From an uncultured Clostridia bacterium (lineage in GTDB: Bacteria; Bacillota; Clostridia; HGM11514), in the NCBI GenBank assembly GCA_902478725.1, contig CABSMD010000154.1:1-6351 (forward strand): a stretch of 6,351 nucleotides of DNA. Reading direction: 5' to 3'. The notes under the pieces are model-generated. The model ran no database searches. It was not told the DNA's origin and saw nothing but the letters and a program-made list of their open reading frames with translations. Below, in pieces: positions 1 to 5,795 of this stretch (positions are counted from its first letter, which is position 1; each line of letters starts with the position of its first letter). The translations under genes and the position numbers were made by a program.

Positions 1-128
1 GCATGGCACACGCTGGGCTTTGACACCTCCATGTGCCGGGCCACATCTACGGAGCGTACCATACCGAGTTTCTTTTGGAGAACAAGGATGGTTTCCAGAT
101 AGTCCTCCCCGGACGCATGAAGTTTCAT
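1..128 (-). CDS. DtxR/MntR-family metal-dependent transcriptional repressor, 5' part only (runs off left edge)
   Basis: The reverse strand from the ATG at 128 is open to the window edge and gives 42 complete codons plus two bases. The peptide starts MKLHASGEDYLETILVL and continues through a winged-helix DNA-binding segment, with a recognition-helix-like stretch VSKPSV at residues 34-39. This is the N-terminus of the DtxR/MntR family, which binds operator DNA when loaded with Fe(II) or Mn(II). D9 and E12 (in EDYLE) line up with Asp8 and Glu11 of Bacillus subtilis MntR, two manganese ligands, where DtxR itself has Met10 at the first position. The dimerisation and remaining metal ligands lie outside the window. 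The start is supported by AGGGGA seven bases upstream, overlapping the stop of the preceding ABC gene, so it is probably cotranscribed with the transporters and may autoregulate the operon. GC in the first 120 bases is 56 per cent by hand count, higher than the 42-47 per cent of three sampled lines elsewhere. Family call is confident; the metal is not. Confidence 0.88.
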   Translation of the reverse strand, partial: MKLHASGEDYLETILVLQKKLGMVRSVDVARHMEVSKPSVCH

Positions 129-135
129 AAATATT

Positions 136-141
136 TCCCCT
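136..141 (-). promoter_or_regulatory. Ribosome binding site of the DtxR-like gene
   Basis: The reverse strand reads AGGGGA, seven bases before the ATG at 128. It shares its first two bases with the TAG stop (142-140) of the upstream ABC gene, which favours coupled translation. It is weaker than the AGGAGG sites used by the transporter genes, so the regulator may be made at a lower level. Confidence 0.7.
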
Positions 142-1882
142 AATTGATTTGCCAACCGGCTGTAGTCTGCTGAATATCCCACAAATGCCGGTATAGACCA
201 TGATTATCCATCAGTTCTTTATGTGTACCCACTTCTTTTACCTCGCCCTGATCCAATACAATAATTTGATCGGCCCCGGCAATCGTTTTCAATTTATGGG
301 CAATCATTACCACAGTACGGTCTTTCACGAGTTCTTCGATGGCTTGCTGAACCTCCACTTCATTTTCCGGATCAAGGGAGGAAGTTGCTTCATCTAACAG
401 CAGTACAGGGGCGTCTTTCAAAATTGCGCGGGCGATAGAAATTCGCTGTTTCTCACCACCTGACAACGTGGAGCCGCCTTCTCCAACCATTGTGTCATAG
501 CCATCCGGCAGAGCCATGATGAAGTCGTGACAATGAGCCAGTTTTGCGGCTGCTTCAATTTCTTCCTGCGTGGCATTTTCCCGGCCATAGCGGATGTTGT
601 TTCCAATCGTATCTTGAAACAGGTACACATCCTGAAATACAACGGAAATTTTTGACATCAGTTTTTCCGGATCTACGGTTGTTTCATCTATACCGCCAAA
701 ACGAACAGCGCCGCTTTGTGGGTCATAGAATCTGGCAATCAGCCGCAGCATTGTACTTTTTCCACTTCCAGACGGGCCAACTATGGCGGTCATGGTGCCG
801 GATGGAAAAGACGCGCTGACATTATGCAAAACCATATCTTTCCCATAGCCAAAGGTCACATTCTCAAAGGATATATCGTGATTTTGGGGGGCTTCCCCAT
901 CTCCCTGCATGATAGGTTCATCCAGCAGATCAACAATCCGTTTTCCGGCGGCTGTCTGATAGACAAAAACAGGAAGTTGAATAATTGCGCCAACCAGCGG
1001 GTCAAAAATACGGGTTCCAACCAAAAGGAACATAACAAAGATGGTAATATCCAGCGTTCCGCCCATAAGCAAATAGACGCCCACCATTGTTATCAAAGAC
1101 AAGCCGCATTGTAGGAAAGAAACAGCCACCAAATAGAACGGGCCGGAAACACATTCCAGCTTGATGCACTCTTTCATAAAGGTGTAAAACGCCCGTTCCA
1201 GCCGTTTGAAATTTGTTCCCCTGAGATTATAAGCCTTAATCACTTTCATTCCCGACAGATATTCCTGCAGCCGGTTTGCCTGTTCAATTCTCGCTCTTGT
1301 ATGCGCCGCGCCGCGCATTTTATCAATCACCTGCACACCAAGCAGAATTAAAAAAGTAATCGGAAATCCTGCAAACATGGCAAGGGACAGCCGCCAGTCA
1401 ATAAAAGACATCGCTACAAATCCGAGAACGGCGGTAATAAAGCCTCCGATCAACTGCGGCAGAACATGGGTAACAGCTTCCTCGATTTGTGCGAAATCAT
1501 TCATCATTGTGTTGCCCAATTCGCCGGGGTCTTTGCTCATAAGGAAGCCCAGCGGCAATTTTCTGATATGTTCCGCAAGCTGGACGCGGCCCTTTGCGCT
1601 GGCATCATAACCATCGTGATAAGTGGCATGAACCGCTTTCCGTTCAAACAGGTACAAAATGATTGCAAGGATAACCATGCCACCCCAGACAAGCCAAAGC
1701 TGTTTTGTGTTAAGCGTGTCACTCGTTCCACCAAAGTATAAATAAATGCTGCTTACAACTAAGGTCAGACAGCCAAAAGGGAAAAGGTTGACAAGATCAG
1801 CAAGGACAGTCCAGACAACAGGCTTTATCAGCTTTTTCGGGTTTCCTGCGGTTATACAATAAAGGGCATTGGTCTTTTTCAT
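140..1882 (-). CDS. ABC transporter half with fused permease and ATPase (YbtP/YbtQ-like pair, second subunit)
   Basis: This 580-residue protein is a type I exporter-fold half transporter. An N-terminal membrane domain of about six helices (roughly residues 20-50, 62-80, 140-185 and 245-300) is followed by a nucleotide-binding domain from about 335. All ATPase motifs are present: Walker A GPSGSGKST (369-377), Q-loop Q417, signature LSGGEKQR (473-480), Walker B LLLDE with catalytic E498, canonical D-loop SSLD (501-504) and switch H529. It is paralogous to the ABC gene just upstream and the two almost certainly form a heterodimer in the cytoplasmic membrane; both end in a similar tail (GWQIN here, DWQIS there). 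The start is the ATG at 1882, which overlaps the upstream stop as ATGA and has AAAGGAGG ten bases before it. A TTG at 1918 in the same frame would put that site inside the gene and is rejected. The family includes drug and peptide exporters as well as YbtPQ/IrtAB siderophore importers. The ECF and DtxR-like neighbours favour metal-chelate transport, but direction and substrate are inferred. Confidence 0.93.
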   Translation of the reverse strand: MKKTNALYCITAGNPKKLIKPVVWTVLADLVNLFPFGCLTLVVSSIYLYFGGTSDTLNTKQLWLVWGGMVILAIILYLFERKAVHATYHDGYDASAKGRVQLAEHIRKLPLGFLMSKDPGELGNTMMNDFAQIEEAVTHVLPQLIGGFITAVLGFVAMSFIDWRLSLAMFAGFPITFLILLGVQVIDKMRGAAHTRARIEQANRLQEYLSGMKVIKAYNLRGTNFKRLERAFYTFMKECIKLECVSGPFYLVAVSFLQCGLSLITMVGVYLLMGGTLDITIFVMFLLVGTRIFDPLVGAIIQLPVFVYQTAAGKRIVDLLDEPIMQGDGEAPQNHDISFENVTFGYGKDMVLHNVSASFPSGTMTAIVGPSGSGKSTMLRLIARFYDPQSGAVRFGGIDETTVDPEKLMSKISVVFQDVYLFQDTIGNNIRYGRENATQEEIEAAAKLAHCHDFIMALPDGYDTMVGEGGSTLSGGEKQRISIARAILKDAPVLLLDEATSSLDPENEVEVQQAIEELVKDRTVVMIAHKLKTIAGADQIIVLDQGEVKEVGTHKELMDNHGLYRHLWDIQQTTAGWQIN

Positions 1883-3693
1883 GCCTGCGCCACCTCCTTT
1901 TTCTTTGAAATCTGCCAATCAGAGGAAAGCGTATAGGCATCCCACATAGCAGAATAGGTCTTGCTCTTTTGCAAAAGCTCGTCGTGGGTTCCCTCTGCTT
2001 CGATTTTTCCCCCGTTGATAACCTCGATCTTATTTGCGTTTTTGATCGTAATAAGCCGGTGTGCAATAATCAGAACGGTTTTATTCTTTATCAGTTCTTG
2101 TAATGCCAACTGCATTTGATATTCATTCTCCGGGTCAGCGTATGCTGTGGCCTCGTCAAGAATCAGGATAGGGGCGTTTTTCAAAATGGCCCTGGCAACG
2201 GCTACACGCTGTTCCTCGCCGCCTGAAAGATAAACACCGCCCTCACCAATCAGCGTGTCATAGCCTTTCGGTAGTTTTTCGATGAACTCATGGCACTGGG
2301 CAGCTTTCGCAGCAGCATACACTTCTTCTTTTGTCGCGCCGGGTTTTCCTACTGCAATGTTATTATAAAGCGTGTCAGAGAACAGAAAAGAATCCTGAAA
2401 TACAAAGGACATCGTATTCATTAAGTCCTCGGTTTTTATATCCCGGATGTCAACACCGCCGATCAGGATTTTTCCTTGTGGAACATCCCAAAAGCGGGGA
2501 ATAAGCTGTGCAATCGTAGATTTTCCCGAACCGGACGGCCCGACTAAAGCGGTGATCTGGCCTTGTCCGGCTTCAAAAGAAACATCTTTCAGAACAAGCG
2601 GACTGTCTTTTCCACCATAAGAGAAAGAAACATGATCGAATGAGATTGCATATCCATCCGGTTTTTTAGGGGCGCTCGGCTCTGCAATCGGGACTTCGCT
2701 CATAATCTCGTCAATACGAATTACGCCCTCGGTAATGTTGTTCATGCTGGAACCCAAACTGTTAAATTTGAAAACAGGGGTAGCAATTCCTGGCGCAAAG
2801 ATCAGGAAAAACAGCAGAGTCACGGCAAAAGCCACGTTCTCCGGGTCGCCCGAAAGGAAGAAGATACCGGCTGTCAGAATAAAGGTCGCTAAAGACAGCA
2901 CCAGCACACGGAAAACACAATACACCGGCTCGTAATTGTCCGCATATTTCGTACTGAAATCCCGATAGCTCATAATGTCCTGGTAGAATTTGCGGAAAGA
3001 ATGAACCGTCTGCCCGAAAATTTTAATTGAGGGCATCCCACGTACATACTGTACGGACGATGTGCTGATATTTTCCAGCGCGTCGTAGTATTCCTTTAAG
3101 CCCTCCTGGGCTTTGGAACCGAACATCATAGAGAATTGGGCTGTAAAGCCTACGATAATAGGAATGATGCAGGCAAGCGCCAGCCACACATTCAGCCGGA
3201 ACATGATAATTACCATGACGATTAGCATTGCAATGGTATTCACCATATCAGGGAATTGGTGAGCAATAAATTTTTCAATCTGCTCTACATCCTGTTCCGC
3301 AATTTGCTTGACTTTCCCGATTGCATTTCGATTAAACCACCCAAGAGGCAATTCGCTGATATGTTCAGACAAACGGACGCGAATACCGTAGAGCGTGCGA
3401 TAGGCAGCAGTATGGCCTAACATACCGCCAAAATACATAAATACATAACCGATCAGCAGGCCAACAATGCCCTTTACAGCCCATGACACCATAAATCCCG
3501 TATCTGCATTTGTGAGATCAGATGCGTTTTTCAGCAATTCAACCATAATGTTATATACGGCCAGGAACGGGACTAACTGAAAGAACACATTTGCGGTTGA
3601 GAGAATGCACCCCCACACCATTAAAGTCTTTTTTTCTCCCGCCAGCTCCAACAGCCGGGGAATACCACTCTTTTTCTTATTTTCTTTTGCCAT
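1879..3693 (-). CDS. ABC transporter half with fused permease and ATPase (YbtP/YbtQ-like pair, first subunit)
   Basis: This 604-residue half transporter has a six-helix membrane domain (hydrophobic stretches near 25-50, 70-92, 150-190 and 260-305) followed by an ATPase domain from about 350. Visible motifs are Walker A GPSGSGKST (385-393), Q-loop Q433, signature LSGGE (489-493), Walker B LILDE with catalytic E514, and switch H545. The D-loop is unusual: AYAD (517-520) where most relatives have S-A/S-L-D. From memory, similar A-aromatic-A-D forms occur in YbtPQ/IrtAB-type siderophore transporters, which supports that subfamily without proving it. The intact partner gene directly downstream overlaps by four bases (ATGA), so a heterodimer is expected. 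The start is the ATG at 3693 with AGGAGG eight bases upstream; an in-frame TTG at 3714 precedes this site and is rejected. The first 17 bases overlap the 3' end of the S-component gene in another frame. The likely role is uptake, or less likely export, of a metal chelate across the cytoplasmic membrane. Confidence 0.93.
   Translation of the reverse strand: MAKENKKKSGIPRLLELAGEKKTLMVWGCILSTANVFFQLVPFLAVYNIMVELLKNASDLTNADTGFMVSWAVKGIVGLLIGYVFMYFGGMLGHTAAYRTLYGIRVRLSEHISELPLGWFNRNAIGKVKQIAEQDVEQIEKFIAHQFPDMVNTIAMLIVMVIIMFRLNVWLALACIIPIIVGFTAQFSMMFGSKAQEGLKEYYDALENISTSSVQYVRGMPSIKIFGQTVHSFRKFYQDIMSYRDFSTKYADNYEPVYCVFRVLVLSLATFILTAGIFFLSGDPENVAFAVTLLFFLIFAPGIATPVFKFNSLGSSMNNITEGVIRIDEIMSEVPIAEPSAPKKPDGYAISFDHVSFSYGGKDSPLVLKDVSFEAGQGQITALVGPSGSGKSTIAQLIPRFWDVPQGKILIGGVDIRDIKTEDLMNTMSFVFQDSFLFSDTLYNNIAVGKPGATKEEVYAAAKAAQCHEFIEKLPKGYDTLIGEGGVYLSGGEEQRVAVARAILKNAPILILDEATAYADPENEYQMQLALQELIKNKTVLIIAHRLITIKNANKIEVINGGKIEAEGTHDELLQKSKTYSAMWDAYTLSSDWQISKKKEVAQA
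1893..1900 (-). promoter_or_regulatory. Ribosome binding site fixing the start of the second ABC gene
   Basis: The reverse strand reads AAAGGAGG, ten bases before the ATG at 1882. It lies inside the last codons of the upstream ABC gene. Because it falls downstream of the in-frame TTG at 1918, it argues that the ATG, not the TTG, is used. Confidence 0.85.
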
Positions 3694-4291
3694 TGTCGGA
3701 ACCTCCTTTTGCAAGCCTCTTTGCCGCTATCTTTTCGCCCCACAGGTAGCCTAAGATGGCGCAGAGGATCGTAACAATCGTGAGGACAACTACAATAGGC
3801 GTGTTAATCAGCTCCATGCTGGCATTTGCCATGTTCCCGGTAATCCGTTCTGCATAAAAAGCCTTGAAAGCGTCCTGCATATAGCACAGCGGTATGTATT
3901 CACCGAGCGCAAGGCCAAGCATGGGGCAGATCACACCAATGATTTTACCGGCGTGATTGTTCTTACCCACAGTATCATATAGAATCTCACCGATAATGCC
4001 GCCAACGAAAGTGCAGATAAACATAAGGCCGTAGGGGGCCATAGAAAACAGGCAAATACCGAACAGGAATGAAGAAATCAAAATTCCGCCCCGGATGGTG
4101 ATTTTAGAAAGCATGACAACAAGAATCAGCGCCCCGAAAATCGCGAGAATACAAGGCAGGGCCAGCATGATAGGCGGGAAGAAGCCTACCGTACAACCGA
4201 TAATCCAGCCCACTGCAATCCATAAGGCGCTAAAAACGCCCACGCGAATCAGGTCACGAAGTTTTTTACTCCCTTTTGTTTTTGAACTCAT
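3677..4291 (-). CDS. ECF transporter S component, Trep_Strep/MptD family
   Basis: This 204-residue integral membrane protein has about six hydrophobic segments (roughly 14-36, 40-61, 67-86, 86-107, 115-135 and 162-185), a short basic N-terminus and a basic tail (KRLAKGG followed by GKRK). Overall pattern and length match the Trep_Strep/MptD family of putative substrate-binding (S) components of energy-coupling factor transporters. Helix 1 carries an AxxxA pattern (A22, A26); in other S components such a motif packs against the T subunit. A polar loop around residues 131-162, rich in aromatic and charged residues (YMQDAFKAFYAE), sits before the last helix as in family members and may help close the binding site. 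The ligand of this family is not settled to my knowledge. The gene starts three bases after the stop of the ATPase gene and its 3' end overlaps the first ABC gene by 17 bases, so it belongs to the same unit. The family call is by remembered similarity; the metal or metal-chelate ligand is an inference from neighbours. Confidence 0.85.
   Translation of the reverse strand: MSSKTKGSKKLRDLIRVGVFSALWIAVGWIIGCTVGFFPPIMLALPCILAIFGALILVVMLSKITIRGGILISSFLFGICLFSMAPYGLMFICTFVGGIIGEILYDTVGKNNHAGKIIGVICPMLGLALGEYIPLCYMQDAFKAFYAERITGNMANASMELINTPIVVVLTIVTILCAILGYLWGEKIAAKRLAKGGSDNGKRK
3701..3710 (-). promoter_or_regulatory. Ribosome binding site fixing the start of the first ABC gene
   Basis: The reverse strand reads AAAAGGAGGT, with AGGAGG eight bases before the ATG at 3693. 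It lies inside the coding end of the S-component gene and downstream of the alternative TTG at 3714, so the ATG is the likely start. Confidence 0.88.
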
Positions 4292-4294
4292 ACG

Positions 4295-5782
4295 TTATTC
4301 CTCCAATTCAAAGATTTTTGATAGTGTTTCTGATCTATATTCGTCAGGAGATATTCTTTTTATGGAATGATCGTCCTGTACTACTAATAGCGACGTAAAT
4401 AAGGATGCTGCAAATTCGTAGTCATGGGTAATGACAAATGCGATTTTACCTGCAGCCGCCTGTTCTGTAATTGTTTCACTTACCAGCTTCATGTTTTCGG
4501 CATCCAGTCCACTTGTGGGTTCGTCAAAGTAAAGGAAAGGAGCATCACTCATACAGGACAATGCGATAGAAAGCCTCTGCTTTTGTCCCCCTGATAGGGT
4601 CGAGGGGTGGACATTTTCGTATCCCTCCAAAGAAAACTTCCTTAAAATCTCTCTGGCCCGTTCATAGGCGGTGGGGGTTTTCTCAAAACCTGTTACCATT
4701 TCGGAAATGACACTTCCGGCAAAAAACTGATAATCCACATCCTGCATAACATAAAACGATTTGTGGCGACGCTGCTGTTTAGAAGCATATTTACCGGCGA
4801 TACTGATTTTTCCGCTTTTCGGCTTTTCCAAGCCCATGAGAACGCGGATTAAAGAGGATTTTCCCGTTCCATTTTTACCAACAATTCCAACAATATCTCC
4901 ACTCTGGCACTCAAACGAAACATCTTTCCAAAGAAGCTGTTTTGACTGATACCCAAAAGATAGGTTTTCAGCGCGGACAGAAACTTGCTCACGGGTAGCT
5001 GCTTTCACAGAGGCGGGATTACAAACAATATCCTTTAGATTTACTTGCCGCAGCCCATTGTCATGAAACCAATTCGTGGACTGTGCTTTGAACTCATTTC
5101 CTGACAAAATCGTGTTGATCTGCCCGTCCTTTAGAATCACAACACGATCAGCCAAATCCTTTAAGTAGTACAATTTGTGTTCTGAAATGATGATTGTGCA
5201 GCCCTGTTCCTTTAATTGCCCCAACAGCTTTTTGAGCTGCTTAGTTCCCTCCCAATCCAGATTAGCGGATGGCTCGTCAAGGACATATATCTGAACATTC
5301 GCTGTATAAATGGACGCAATCGCAACCTTTTGTTTCTCGCCGCTGGATAACTCGAATATGCTTTTCTTTAATAGATTGGATATATTAAGCTGCTTCACGG
5401 TATTTCGGAAACGGTCTTGAATGACAGGTGATGGGGTTCCTAAATTTTCACTCGGAAAAGGAATCTCTGTTTTTACATGGAGCGTGAAAAACTGTGAACG
5501 CGGGTCTTGAAACACACTACCAACATAAGAGGAATAGTCCCCTGTTTCATGTTCCGATATATCCATGCCGCATACCCGGCAAGAACCTGTGATTGTTCCT
5601 TCAAAGAAGTCAGGTATCAATCCGTTTATACAACGGGTCAATGTTGTTTTTCCGCAGCCGCTTTTTCCTGTGAGAACAATAAATTCTCCCTCCTGAATTG
5701 TCAGGTCAATGTCGTGGATGCCGAAAGTATTGCTATCATAGGCAAAAGAGAATTTGTTGCATATTACTTTTTCATTCTGCAT
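4295..5782 (-). CDS. Energy-coupling factor ATPase, two EcfA-type domains fused in one chain
   Basis: This 495-residue cytoplasmic protein contains two complete ABC ATPase domains joined by a linker near 225-265. Domain 1: Walker A GKSGCGKT (39-46), Q-loop FQDPRSQFF (91-99), signature LSSGE (145-149), Walker B VLDEP with E170, D-loop ANLD (173-176), switch H202. Domain 2: Walker A GKNGTGKSS (302-310), Q-loop Q347, signature LSGGQKQR (396-403), Walker B YFDEP with E421, D-loop SGLD (424-427), switch H453. The QDP-x-x-Q-FF form of the first Q-loop is typical of EcfA/CbiO proteins. Most ECF systems use two separate ATPases or a homodimer; here one polypeptide should provide both halves (A-A') and power the adjacent T and S subunits. 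Catalytic residues look intact in both halves; the only departure is Ser for the first Gly in the domain 1 signature. The start is ATG at 5782 with AGGAGG seven bases upstream. It follows the T-component stop by 11 bases and ends three bases before the S-component gene. Confidence 0.94.
   Translation of the reverse strand: MQNEKVICNKFSFAYDSNTFGIHDIDLTIQEGEFIVLTGKSGCGKTTLTRCINGLIPDFFEGTITGSCRVCGMDISEHETGDYSSYVGSVFQDPRSQFFTLHVKTEIPFPSENLGTPSPVIQDRFRNTVKQLNISNLLKKSIFELSSGEKQKVAIASIYTANVQIYVLDEPSANLDWEGTKQLKKLLGQLKEQGCTIIISEHKLYYLKDLADRVVILKDGQINTILSGNEFKAQSTNWFHDNGLRQVNLKDIVCNPASVKAATREQVSVRAENLSFGYQSKQLLWKDVSFECQSGDIVGIVGKNGTGKSSLIRVLMGLEKPKSGKISIAGKYASKQQRRHKSFYVMQDVDYQFFAGSVISEMVTGFEKTPTAYERAREILRKFSLEGYENVHPSTLSGGQKQRLSIALSCMSDAPFLYFDEPTSGLDAENMKLVSETITEQAAAGKIAFVITHDYEFAASLFTSLLVVQDDHSIKRISPDEYRSETLSKIFELEE
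4300..4304 (-). promoter_or_regulatory. Ribosome binding site of the S-component gene
   Basis: The reverse strand reads GGAGG, eight bases before the ATG at 4291. It is embedded in the final Leu-Glu-Glu codons of the ATPase gene, whose TAA stop lies between the site and the ATG, a layout typical of translational coupling. Confidence 0.85.
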
Positions 5783-5787
5783 ACATT

Positions 5788-5795
5788 CACCTCCT
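5788..5795 (-). promoter_or_regulatory. Ribosome binding site of the fused ATPase gene
   Basis: The reverse strand reads AGGAGGTG, with AGGAGG seven bases before the ATG at 5782. It overlaps the TAG stop (5796-5794) of the T-component gene, again suggesting coupled translation. Confidence 0.88.

Noticed and set aside
129..136. Perfect 8-base palindrome AAATATTT just before the DtxR-like ATG, considered as an operator
   Set aside because: It is too short and too AT-simple to call; DtxR/MntR operators are about 20 bases, and this spot lies inside a coupled junction with no sign of a promoter.
716..1114. A 132-codon plus-strand open frame, with other plus-strand frames of 60-96 codons
   Set aside because: They lie opposite the minus-strand genes, have no recognisable domain, and their composition (many His, Arg and Asn in random order) is that of antisense shadows.
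1883..1918. TTG start at 1918 for the second ABC gene, adding 12 residues
   Set aside because: The added residues are encoded by the ribosome binding site itself (Lys-Gly-Gly), and the ATG at 1882 has ideal ATGA coupling to the upstream stop.
140..3693. The ABC pair as an ordinary multidrug or bacteriocin exporter
   Set aside because: Not fully excluded, but there is no precursor peptide, no peptidase C39 domain and no resistance gene, and the ECF and DtxR-like neighbours fit metal acquisition better.
3694..3714. TTG start at 3714 for the first ABC gene, adding 7 residues
   Set aside because: AGGAGG lies between this TTG and the ATG at 3693 with eight-base spacing to the ATG, so the ATG is favoured.
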